From Entophlyctis helioformis (taxonomy: Eukaryota; Chytridiomycota; Chytridiomycetes; Chytridiales; Chytriomycetaceae): a stretch of DNA of 18,968 nt. Below are positions 1 to 8,097 of this stretch, piece after piece; position 1 is the stretch's first letter; every line of letters starts with the position of its first letter. Under the pieces are notes generated by a model, which was given only the letters and a program-made list of their open reading frames with translations, was not told the origin of the DNA and made no database searches. The DNA is taken from NCBI GenBank assembly GCA_025526915.1, contig JAHLKH010000340.1, positions 1-18,968 on the forward strand, written 5' to 3'. The position numbers and the translations under genes are program-made.

Positions 1-1827
1 ACCAGCAATCTTGGCAAGAGCGAGAGCCGAGCTGCCACCGTCGGCAACAGCATCCAGGCACTCTGCAGCAACGCAGCGACCGCCGCCATCACAACAACCG
101 CCACTGCCACCGCCTGCGCCAGCCAGATTCCGAGGCTTCCAACCGCTTGTCGCCAAACCAAAGAAGCTGTCTCGGGTCAAGCAGACGGTGGTCGAGCAGC
201 GCCAGCGATCGTCCACACTCGCAGTGTCCAGCCAGACCAACGCCGACGATCCACAAGGCCTGCATTCCGACGAGCTGCTGGCCGGGGATCACACCGATGC
301 AAGCAGCATGGACGGTCTCGCCAATACGTTGGATGAACTCGACGCCGGACAGCAAGAGGATCAGCTGCCAACGACCGAGACTGCCGATCGGGACACTGAG
401 CCAGCCAGTGTGCTCACACACCTGGAGGCATGGACAGACGATGCCCGAGGCGTGTGGATACCGCCGCACCCACAACTGCAGCTGCAACACCTTATCGAGC
501 CGGAGCTGGCAGAGGCGGCCAGTCAAGAGTGTCCGCAGCACGTGCAGCTGGCTCTCCAGCGCATCGAGCCACGCGATCGTCGCGAGTGTCGCGGATATGT
601 CAGCCAGCTAGTTAACCCGACTTTGAGGCGTTGGTCACACAGTTCTTGGCCATGGTCTGCAGCGCACATGCCAAGATGCAGCGTTTAAAGCCACTCAGGT
701 AGGCAGGATTCCGTAGATCGCATTTAAAAAGTCTGGGTGTCGCAGAGACTTGTTGGCCTGCCATCGGTCGGCTGACATGGCATGCGTCTTGTCAACGTGC
801 AGGCAAAGAGCCACCGGAGAATCGTGAATGGGCTGCGCGAAGTGGGTCGTGCTGTGCGATCTCGCAAGGCAAAGATGGTCATTGTGGCTGTCAACATCGA
901 GCCTGGTCCAGGAAACAGTACGTCTGCTGCAGGCTTTTCGTCACGAATGCATCGTACCAATGCTAAACTGTTGAGCGGGATGCACCAGAGGGCCTGGATG
1001 CCGTCACGAGCGAGGTGCTTGACATGGCGCGACGTGCCAATGTCCCGCTCGTGTTTGCACATTCGCGGCGGTCGCTTGCCAAGACGGGTCTGTCCCAGAT
1101 GGCCGGCATCGCCAACGCGGTCTCGTGTGTCGCTGTGCTCAACCCCGAGGGATTCGAGCCAACGTTCCAAAAGCTGCTGACTGATGCGCAGCGGCTGCGA
1201 GTGGCATGGCGCGATGCATTTTGCATGCGGATGCCCAGCATGACCCATCCACGCAACGAGACGCCGCTGTGGGTTGCAGCATGGTACGGCGCGTGTGATG
1301 GTCAAGTTGTGCGGCAGTGCGTCGCCAATGGATGGTCGCTTGATGAGCCCGATGCAGTGGGCGGCGAGACACCGCTGATGGTCGCTGTGGCGCATGGGTT
1401 TGTGTCCAATGCCACTGCACTGCTGGACGCTGGCGCAGATGTGATGCTAAAGTCGTTTGCGGGATCAACGGTGCTGCATGTGGCTGCCAAGACTGCGCAG
1501 GAACGCGGACCGCGCGTTGCTGGTGCACTGAAGCTGGCTCTCAGCGATGCATCCGTAAATGCATCGCGCTCAGCAGCATCTGGCGCATCCGTGAATGCAT
1601 CACGCCACAACAAGCAGTTGCAGAGCCAGCATCAGCAGCCAGCAATGGACGATGCTGAGCAGCAGGCTCGCGAAGAAGAGGGCCAGGACGCCGTCGTGGT
1701 GATTGTACGCGCGATCCTCTGCCGTATGGCACCAGCAATGCGGCAGCGGCTGGTTGGCATGCGAGACTATGCCGGCAAGCAGGCGCTGGATCTGTGTCTG
1801 GTTGCCAACGACGCGCCGCAGCAATAA
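1..1827 (+). CDS. SECIS-binding protein 2-like protein (L7Ae domain) with C-terminal ankyrin-like repeats; 5' partial, one frame break
   Basis: SBP2-family proteins bind the SECIS element of selenoprotein mRNAs and recruit the selenocysteine elongation factor to the ribosome. The frame is already open at base 2, so the N-terminus lies outside. A basic stretch (KPKKLSRVKQTVVEQRQR, about 166-220) and an acidic linker resemble the region before the L7Ae domain in animal SBP2. Next comes CRGYVSQL, then after a one-base frame break EALVTQFLAMV (from 625). The L7Ae core follows: RRIVNGLREV, KAKMVIVAVNIEP, then LDMARRANVPLVFAHSRRSLAK and VSCVAVLNPEGFE. Intron 918-988 is well supported (GTACGT donor, CTAAAC branch, CAG acceptor, phase kept). 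The intron starting at 699 has an unclear acceptor (802 or 810). After the L7Ae domain, 1255-1500 encodes ankyrin-like repeats (NETPLWVAAWYG, GETPLMVAVAHG, GSTVLHVAA), then a low-complexity linker and a last degenerate repeat. The stop is at 1825-1827. The family call rests on motif order and spacing; activity in selenocysteine insertion is inferred. Confidence 0.75.
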
Positions 1828-1937
1828 AGCGACTGCGCCACACCTTTGCTTCAAATAGAGCGAGCCGCAACTTTTTTTGTTTGCGCACCGACACTGAAAG
1901 GTGAGGCGTCACTGTACCGGCAGTTGCTGCAAGGGAG

Positions 1938-1965
1938 GCGGCAGAGACGGCAGAGACGGCAGAGC
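1938..1965. repeat. 9-bp tandem repeat (GGCAGAGAC)n
   Basis: About three copies of GGCAGAGAC lie in tandem shortly after the SBP2-like stop codon, possibly in its 3' UTR. No function is suggested by the sequence. Confidence 0.7.
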
Positions 1966-2992
1966 CTGGGCACGCACATGACGAGTCGGTCTTTAGACCA
2001 TCCGCGGCCAATCCTGACGATACAAAACATGCACCACCATCTGATGCATGCAACCACACGCCGTCTGCGTTTCTGCTCGCTCCCGCACGCCCACGACCGC
2101 AACCACGCCTTGTGCTGTTTACTGACTCGTGCGCCATGTCCTTCTGTCTGTCTGTCGTGCTGTGTCCACCGCTTGCCCTCGCTCGGTCTGGACGCTCGCC
2201 TTGTAGCCTGCAGCAGCCCATCTGGCCACTGGCACACTCTGCCTCCACAACGTAAGCATGCTCTCGATGCTCCTTTCGGAAGCGAGCGACAGGCGTTGCC
2301 AGGCGGTGATGGGTGTGGGCGGGAATGATGAGATAACGAGTACGAAGCCAGTTCTGCTACTGATTCAGTATGAAAGATAACCGTACCAATCGTCTCCTGA
2401 CCCACCACACCACACCACCGCTTGGCTTGGCCTGTCTTGGCTTGGCTTGATCTGATCTGTATGGGATGGCACCGATGACTGACTCTTTGCTTCTCTCATC
2501 GTGCTGATACAGTCTGGAGGCGCCGTGTTCCTGTTGCCATCTGGGCACCACGACTGCTCCGCGGCTACTCTTTTTCCCAAACTGTAAGCACCCACTTCTC
2601 ATCCACACCCCTCCCGTTGCACAACGCGCAGGCACACGCGAACAAGTGATGGTTTTATACCTCATCCGTGTTTCACCCGAGTCTCACATTGACGACAAAA
2701 CGAGGCTGATGTTCGCGATGCTTTGCCGCCTTGTGCTTGCCCATGCGTGATGGAGAGTGCACGCCTGATGACTGACACGCCGCTTGCAGTGCCTTGAATG
2801 CCTCTGAATCTTGCATTGTACATGTTGCATCCACCGAAACTTATTAGTGAGGCATCATTAGCGCTGCCGCTTTTGTCTCGATTCCCGTTTCGAAGAATAA
2901 CGTGGTGCGTTTTAGAACTCTATGCTGATCACAATGAGGCGTAGAGTGTCAGACGACCCATAAATCTCTTGAATGAATCGTCTTGTTGTATA

Positions 2993-3035
2993 CTGCCACC
3001 AACACTGCATTCCAGATGCTCCATCAGTCGCGATC
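2993..3035 (+). repeat. Dispersed repeat, copy 1
   Basis: The stretch CTGCCA-(3 nt)-ACACTGCATTCCAGATGC followed by CATCAGTCGCGATC recurs in the same order and orientation at 10176-10230, where the two blocks are about 12 bp further apart. The 18-bp and 14-bp blocks are identical between copies. It lies about 150 bp upstream of MAF1. Nature unknown. Confidence 0.65.
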
Positions 3036-3189
3036 CAGTCTATTACCCAAGACGCTGGTCGGCCATCCTTCTGCCATAACTGCTGGCTGGATCTGCTCGG
3101 CATGGCGTATCCTGTGGTTGCCAATGCTCCGATGGGTTTGAGTCGGTATTGTCGAAATGACGAAGTTCGGGCCTTCCTTCCAACACACC

Positions 3190-4695
3190 ATGAAATACCT
3201 CGGGTTCGAGTCGCTGGAGAAGATCAACAACGTGCTGTCCTGCATCGACACGGGCGACTCGCGGATATTCGGCAGGATAGAGGCCTACTCCTGTGCGTGC
3301 GAGCATCGTCCTGGCTGTGTCTGGCCGGCTGGCTGGCTGGCTGGCTGGCTGTCCGTGCCAGTCCATCCGCCCTGTTTCGTCAGCCTCGGCCAGCCACGGC
3401 GCTGAGCCTATTAAGCTCTGCCGGAACAAGCCGCTTGGCTGGGCCGACTGCGAGACGGCGGCTGTTGCCTGACGGCAAGCCTTTGCGTCTGCCGGCCTGG
3501 CTCTGTGTGTCTGCACCTTGCTGCCACTGACCCTCGCTCTCTGGCTGTCTCACGGCTCTCCCACGGCTCTCCCACGGCTGTCTCACGGGTCCTTGGGCTG
3601 GGTCCTCCTGCCAAATCGGTGGCACGCCAAACGCTTGACTTGACTTGGCCGCCTGGCTGCTTGGCTGGCTGCATGACAAATCAATGCATCCATGGCTGTG
3701 TGTGGGGGCATCAACGGCAGGCAAGAATACGGGCGAAGACAAGAAGCTCAAGCAACACATTGAAACAAAGTACGACGACGAGCTCATATCGCCCGGATCC
3801 TTCAGCTACGGCCACTTGTCACCCGTGTCTCCCTTTGGCCCGCTCTCCCAACCAACGTCCCGCAAGACTCTCTTCTACCTGCTGGCCACGCTCAACGCCG
3901 CCTATCCCGATTACGACTTTAGGTGGGTGTCTGCCAGACACTCTGCGGATGCATCCATCCAGGCACCCGCCCATGCAGCAGCATCGCCTGTCAACGACCG
4001 CCGCCGGCTGACTGGTTGACTGGCTGGCTGACTGGTTATGCTTTCCTGGCCAACGGCGGATCATCAACGCCACATTTGCCCAATCGCACCATACATCGCC
4101 ATCGCCATCGCAAACGCACCACTCCACAGCGATGTCAAGCCAGAGTACTTTACCAAGATCCCTGCCATTGGCCTGGCCGTCAACTCGGTCAACAACATGT
4201 TTCTGGTGCACCTGGGCGACAAGAACTCTGCAGAAACCGTGGGCACGTCCATTTGGGCAGCCATTGACGAGGCCGCCGAGATGAAGGACTGCGACATCTA
4301 CTCGTTCAACCCAGACCGCGATCTCGAGCCGGACGCAGAAGAGGGCAATCTCTGGAGCTTCTACTTTTTCTTCTTCAACCGGCGGCTTAAAAGGATGGTC
4401 TTTTTCACATGCCGCTCGGTCAGGTGAGAGATGGGATCCGCGTGCTTGTCCTGGGTCTTGTCGTCTTGCAACGCGGAAGCATCTTTGATGGATCCTGCCT
4501 TGTGGCTAACCGCAGTCTGTCGGCTTGTGCTGTGTATGTAGTCTCATGGCACCCATGCAGCCAGAGGAAGAGAACTCGGTGTACCTCTTGTCGGACTCGG
4601 ACGTAGACATTGGGATGGACGGCTACGACCTCAAAAAGTCTCCAAGCTACTCGTACGAGCAGTACATCATGCAGCCCTTCCAGATGGACATCTGA
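3190..4695 (+). CDS. MAF1: MAF1, repressor of RNA polymerase III transcription
   Basis: MAF1 is the conserved nutrient- and stress-responsive repressor of RNA polymerase III; it binds the polymerase and blocks tRNA and 5S rRNA synthesis. Four exons fit in phase: 3190-3292, 3721-3922, 4130-4423 and 4542-4695, giving 250 residues. Donors are GTGCGT, GTGGGT and GTGAGA; acceptors are CAG, CAG and TAG. The start MKYLGFESLEKIN matches the usual MAF1 N-terminus; an in-frame ATG at 3157 would add 11 residues. Visible family motifs are GRIEAYSC joined across intron 1 to KNTGEDKKLK, SRKTLFYLLATLN, PDYDF, CDIYSFNPD (about 155-163), WSFYFFFFNRRLKR (177-190) and FFTCRS (193-198). The tail is acidic and ends QPFQMDI. 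Intron 1 is unusually long (428 nt) and carries a GGCT microsatellite. No frame problem was found. Identification is firm; the choice between the two starts is less so. Confidence 0.95.
3327..3350. repeat. (GGCT)6 microsatellite inside MAF1 intron 1
   Basis: Six perfect GGCT units. Similar runs occur at 8070-8097 (opposite orientation) and 9154-9173, with degenerate versions near 4008-4040. Confidence 0.9.
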
Positions 4696-5433
4696 TCTAC
4701 ATACGTTCCTCCTCCTTTCTTCTGTTCTCTTTTCTGCGCCATCTCGGTTTACATTTGTTTGAATTGCTGTGAAGCACGCATCCATCCATCCATCCCCTCG
4801 TTCTACATTCATCCACATACAATCATGCTCGTTCGTGTGCATGGCAGTTGTGTCCATTCCTCTGAGGTGGCGGCGATGGCTGGCCTCTTGTTCAACCTGT
4901 TCCGCGACGACAACCTCAATGGCATCCCTGAGATCCACTCGACGCGACCGTCCAACAAGTGCCATTGCAACGAACGAAAGTGGGACATGCACCGACACGA
5001 CATGCTGTGTTGCACAGTGTGGCTGGCGTGATGAGCTTGACGTGGGGGCAGCATACAGTGCGGAGCAGATGGGCTCTCTACGATGGGTTGAGCGGATTTG
5101 CTGCAAGTGTCACTTGTGGCGATCTGATCCGAGCTCTGGGCAATCGAGCAGCGAGCTGTTGGGCAGGATACCTATGCAGCTTTGCAGTCCAGCCCGGCTT
5201 TCCTTTTTGCCAGCTTTGTGAGCCTGTGCTGGGCGAAAGCAACGTCATGAAGGATCAGCAAGATGTATGGTCGGTTGTAAAGATGTATTGGCAAAGGTGG
5301 ATAAGAATAGTGGATGCAATGTAGTGTGGCAGCAAGTCGGCGCCATCAAGGAGTGGTGCCGCTCAGTCTCTGTCGGTGGAAGTGCCGACAGCGGCAGCAG
5401 CAAGCGCGTCTAAACCAACGCGTGGTCGTCCGC
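4696..5433. other. Intergenic region between MAF1 and the convergent small secreted-protein gene
   Basis: It starts with a pyrimidine-rich stretch just after the MAF1 stop (4700-4760), consistent with a 3' UTR. An ORF at 4876-5031 would give 51 residues but has no recognisable feature. Nothing else could be supported. Confidence 0.5.
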
Positions 5434-5760
5434 CTACTCCTTGGGAAGCTGGAAACCACCACTGCCACCGCCGCCGTTGGCGAGTGCTGGTCCATCGGCG
5501 ATCTCGGTCTGGCTCGGAGCAGACTCCTTGGGAAGCTGGAAACCACCGCTGCCACCGCCGCCGTTGGCGAGTGCTGGTCCATCGGCGATCTCGGTCTGGC
5601 TCGGAGCAGACTCCTTGGGAAGCTGGAAACCACCGCTGCCACCGCCGCCGTTGGCAAGCGCAGGGGCCGCCTGCTTGACGCTATCGTCTGTGCCAGTAGG
5701 GACTGGAGCGGCAGCAACTGTTGCGACAAGGGCCAGGAGAGCGATAAGGATGTTGCGCAT
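5434..5760 (-). CDS. Small secreted glycine-rich protein with 29-residue tandem repeats
   Basis: This 108-residue single-exon ORF starts at ATG 5760 and stops at TAG 5436-5434. Residues 1 to about 18 (MRNILIALLALVATVAAA) form a clear signal peptide, so it is probably secreted or attached to the cell surface. After a short linker the rest is a 29-residue unit with the core PALANGGGGSGGFQLPKE followed by SAPSQTEIADG, present twice in full and a third time as the core only. The DNA unit is 87 bp (5437-5523, 5524-5610, then a partial). Units 1 and 2 differ at a single base, so the expansion is recent. A TATA-like CATAAAAT lies about 65 bp upstream on the same strand. I recognise no family; cell-wall, adhesive or effector roles are guesses. 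The signal peptide, intact frame and promoter argue for a real gene. Confidence 0.75.
   Translation of the reverse strand: MRNILIALLALVATVAAAPVPTGTDDSVKQAAPALANGGGGSGGFQLPKESAPSQTEIADGPALANGGGGSGGFQLPKESAPSQTEIADGPALANGGGGSGGFQLPKE
5437..5660. repeat. 87-bp in-frame tandem repeat, about 2.6 copies
   Basis: Copies begin at 5437, 5524 and 5611. The first two are identical except for one base (A/G at the 25th position). The third diverges after about 47 bp, which corresponds to the unique N-terminal side of the encoded protein. The period is a multiple of three, so copy number can change without breaking the frame. Confidence 0.95.
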
Positions 5761-5825
5761 GATGACTGGGACTGGATGCGAGTCGGTGTGCTGATGCCTG
5801 GCTGTTGAGGGGCGAGAAGGCCGGC

Positions 5826-5833
5826 ATTTTATG
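5826..5833 (-). promoter_or_regulatory. TATA-like box for the small secreted-protein gene
   Basis: CATAAAAT on the minus strand, 66-73 bp upstream of ATG 5760. Similar boxes (CATAAAAG, TATAAAAG) precede the ORFs at 13708 and 9542 at comparable distances. Confidence 0.5.
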
Positions 5834-5936
5834 CAGTGTGCACGCAGTGGCAGGGGTCCAGGGGTTCAACACGGGTCCTCGTTCATGCAGCAAGGAAGGT
5901 CAGGTTTGCGTTGAAGGCGGCGAAATGATCTGAGCT

Positions 5937-6005
5937 GGACGAGACTGAAAGAGCGCGGACGAGACTGAAAGGCGGTGGACGGGACTGAACGGGACTGAAC
6001 GGGAC
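5937..6005. repeat. GGACGAGACTGAAAG direct repeats (20-bp, then 10-bp period)
   Basis: Copies start at 5937, 5957 and 5977, then collapse into a 10-bp GGGACTGAAC unit repeated twice. It lies about 100 bp upstream of the TATA-like box of the secreted-protein gene, so a regulatory role is possible but unproven. Confidence 0.8.
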
Positions 6006-6015
6006 ACAAGCGCAA

Positions 6016-6049
6016 GCATGAGCCAATGCATGAGCCAGTGCATGAGCCC
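6016..6049. repeat. 12-bp tandem repeat (GCATGAGCC core)
   Basis: Three GCATGAGCC copies start at 6016, 6028 and 6040, each followed by a 3-nt spacer, with a decayed fourth (GTGCTGAGCC) after them. Confidence 0.8.
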
Positions 6050-6472
6050 AGTGCTGAGCCGTGCGCTGAACCTCCGCTCAGGGTCCTTTCAGTCTCGGGG
6101 TCGTCGGTGCGGGTCAGATGCCGCCAGACGTGTGACCGGCAGCGTCGGCTCGGCAATGTCTCCGGATGGCAACGGCCGGACAAACTTGGCTCCTCTCGGC
6201 TCGGCTCGACCCTGGCCTCCACCATTGAGCCCAACTCTGACTCGGCTTCCAACCCCATCACCACAGCCACCTGTCTCTTCTGATCTGCATTTGCACTGCT
6301 ATGGCTGTCTGCCAGTCAATCCATGTCTTGCATATCCAATACATCACACAGGGTCCATATCATGCATATCCGACACACCATACAAGATACGCAGCATGAA
6401 CTGGTGGATGTATGCAAGGGCCGCATTCAATCATTACACTCGTGCATTCTGGACCCAAAAGTGTAGGCGTCG

Positions 6473-7273
6473 TCACGGCAGCTGAAGAGGAGACAGCTCG
6501 ACGGCAGAGCAGCTGAAAGGCGACGAGCAGTAGGATTCGGAATCAGACTGCGTCAAGTCTATGACCACGAGGGCGGTGGGGCAGCAGCATCGCTCCATTT
6601 GCTGCAGATGCAGTATGTGGTATAGCAGCAGTAACCGTAGTCGGCTTTGCTGGAGCCTGGGCTGCTGTGCTGTGACTGATTGCTGCAGCTCTTGGCTGTA
6701 AGACGTCGGTGATTGGCCGAGTGTTGGTCGCATGCTCCGCGATGGCGACCGTCTCTCTATTGCACCTTCGCCGTCATCCAAGTTATCAAAAGAACGCTTT
6801 CGACGCGCTACCAGAGACGAGCCACGTGTATGGCTACCAGGCATCATCACGCCGCTCAGCCCAAGGCCGAAAAGTTGGCTACCTGTTGAGTTACTCAATT
6901 GAGCCGGCTTGGTAGCCTCGTCGAATCCGGCCTCTATGTGAGCATCCGTGTTGCTGATGCTGCTGATACTGATGATCTCGCTTTGAAAATGCGACGATCC
7001 AGTTGATGCTGTCAGTCTTGACAAGACAAGCGACGACGGCGTGGTTGCCCGCGACGAAGGATATGAACACGCTCTTGCAGATGGTGTCGTCAATGGCGTT
7101 GACGCTTGTGATGGAATGTATGAGCTGCAGATCGAGTATGCTGGCGTTGATGGTGTTGATGGCCAAGATGGCAAGCAATCCGTCGACGCATGCCACACGA
7201 TGACTGTGGCGCGTTGTCCGATGCCTCGCTGCGAGGCGGCTCGCTTGCGTGGCGTCGTGCCTGTCCAAACCAT
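6473..7273 (-). CDS. Candidate C-terminal exon of an unknown protein with a SUMO-interaction-like motif
   Basis: This frame runs about 266 residues to a stop at 6473. The first half is Ser/Thr/Pro-rich and looks disordered. The middle has a charged segment (ARRKRSFDNLDDGEGAIERR, followed by SPSRS) typical of a nuclear or regulatory protein. Near the end, VVIDLTQSDSE has the hydrophobic core plus acidic/serine flank of a SUMO-interaction motif. It is probably preceded by the exon-like segment ending at 7476, but I could not find one acceptor that joins the two frames cleanly. The ATG at 7273 may not be the true start. No homologous family recognised. The protein-like composition supports a gene; exact bounds are uncertain. 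Confidence 0.35.
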   Translation of the reverse strand: MVWTGTTPRKRAASQRGIGQRATVIVWHASTDCLPSWPSTPSTPAYSICSSYIPSQASTPLTTPSARACSYPSSRATTPSSLVLSRLTASTGSSHFQSEIISISSISNTDAHIEAGFDEATKPAQLSNSTGSQLFGLGLSGVMMPGSHTRGSSLVARRKRSFDNLDDGEGAIERRSPSRSMRPTLGQSPTSYSQELQQSVTAQQPRLQQSRLRLLLLYHILHLQQMERCCCPTALVVIDLTQSDSESYCSSPFSCSAVELSPLQLP

Positions 7274-7475
7274 GATCCATAGCCATTTCCAATCCGTCAG
7301 CCAGACGGCCGGTCATCCAGACACGCTGCAGCCAAGCCACAAAACAACATGCAAGCAGAGCCGGCACTGCGACAGATACAGCTGCAAGAGCCACCCATGC
7401 TGATACTGATGCTGCTGCCGCCCTTGAGCATAGCCGCAGACTGGCGACCCGCATCATCCGACGCATGGCACTTAC

Positions 7476-7780
7476 AGCTGCAATGCATTCGAGAAGAGCA
7501 TATTGCCGGAGTTTGTCTCGAACGTCTCGCATGAATGCGTCCGTTCGCGGGGTTTCCACGGCGAGAGTGGCGGGTCGGCGGACGGTGGCGGGCTTGTACC
7601 AGCGGTACGGTGCGAAGCGATGCAGCTGATCGGCGGGAGTGGCCCAAGTGCTGTCGTTGCTGGCATTGTTGTTATGGATGCCTGCTTGATTCTCAATGAA
7701 AGTCTTGGGCAGAAGCGCAAGTCGGCGCTGTGGATTGAAAACGGCTGGTGCTGTGCATCTGGCGAGCTGTGACGGTGGCT
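7476..7780 (-). CDS. Candidate upstream exon of the unknown minus-strand gene
   Basis: Read on the minus strand, this segment gives protein-like sequence (PADQLHRFAPYRWYKP, VETPRTDAFMRDVRDKLRQY, ALLECIAA) that ends exactly at a consensus donor, GCT|GTAAGT, with the intron starting at 7475. It has no obvious start codon in frame, so it would be internal or start further upstream. The same frame continues past the donor into a hydrophobic stretch (about 7350-7420) that could be a membrane segment if no splicing occurs there. I do not recognise the protein. The bounds are approximate. Confidence 0.3.
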
Positions 7781-8069
7781 CAGCATGGGCTGTGATGCAG
7801 CTACGTGATCTCGCCTGATGCTCGCAGTCTTGCAAGCGATCCGTCTGTCTGTGAATGGCAATGTGCCTGGTGTTTGCAGATGCATCGCAGTTGACCTGCA
7901 ACGAGCAAAGAGCGAGTCTGTCCATCAATGGCGTGTGAGACGGACGACGACGAGGCAGGCTGCAAGGACATCTCATGGACACCGCACAGAGCCGCCAGGG
8001 ACAGAGGCGAGTGTTGGATGCTGCTGCTCGAGTCGTTGGCGTGCCTGACTGCTGCAGAGCATTGGATGC

Positions 8070-8097
8070 AGCCAGCCAGCCAGCCAGCCAGCCAGCC
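8070..8097. repeat. (AGCC)7 microsatellite
   Basis: Seven perfect AGCC units, the reverse complement of the GGCT runs found in MAF1 intron 1 and at 9154. Confidence 0.9.

Larger units (their letters stand above)
1828..3156. other. Intergenic region between the SBP2-like gene and MAF1
   Basis: No convincing gene is seen in either strand; the open frames are short and compositionally biased. It holds a 9-bp tandem repeat (GGCAGAGAC, about 1938-1965), TCTG-type runs near 2143-2157, short imperfect CTTGG repeats near 2423-2450, and one copy of a dispersed repeat at 2993-3035. The right end should contain the MAF1 promoter and 5' UTR; no clear TATA box was found there. Confidence 0.6.
5761..6472. 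other. Intergenic region with short tandem repeats
   Basis: It contains the promoter side of the secreted-protein gene, a GGACGAGACTGAAAG repeat array (5937-6005) and a 12-bp GCATGAGCC repeat (6016-6049). Open frames here are repeat-driven and look spurious. Confidence 0.5.

Noticed and set aside
542..627. 86-nt intron (GTGCAG...TTAAC...GAG) as an alternative to the frame break in the SBP2-like gene
   Set aside because: It restores the frame but would remove CRGYVSQL, which aligns with the conserved start of the SBP2 L7Ae region, and the donor is weak.
4876..5031. 51-residue ORF starting MAGLLFNLFRDD
   Set aside because: The beginning looks protein-like, but there is no domain, promoter or splice support, and the rest is Cys/His-rich without pattern.
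5437..5660. Regularly spaced repeats that could suggest a CRISPR-like array
   Set aside because: The repeats are contiguous, in-frame coding units of a secreted protein in a eukaryotic genome.
6018..6485. 155-codon plus-strand frame
   Set aside because: It begins inside the GCATGAGCC tandem repeat and shows no protein-like features.
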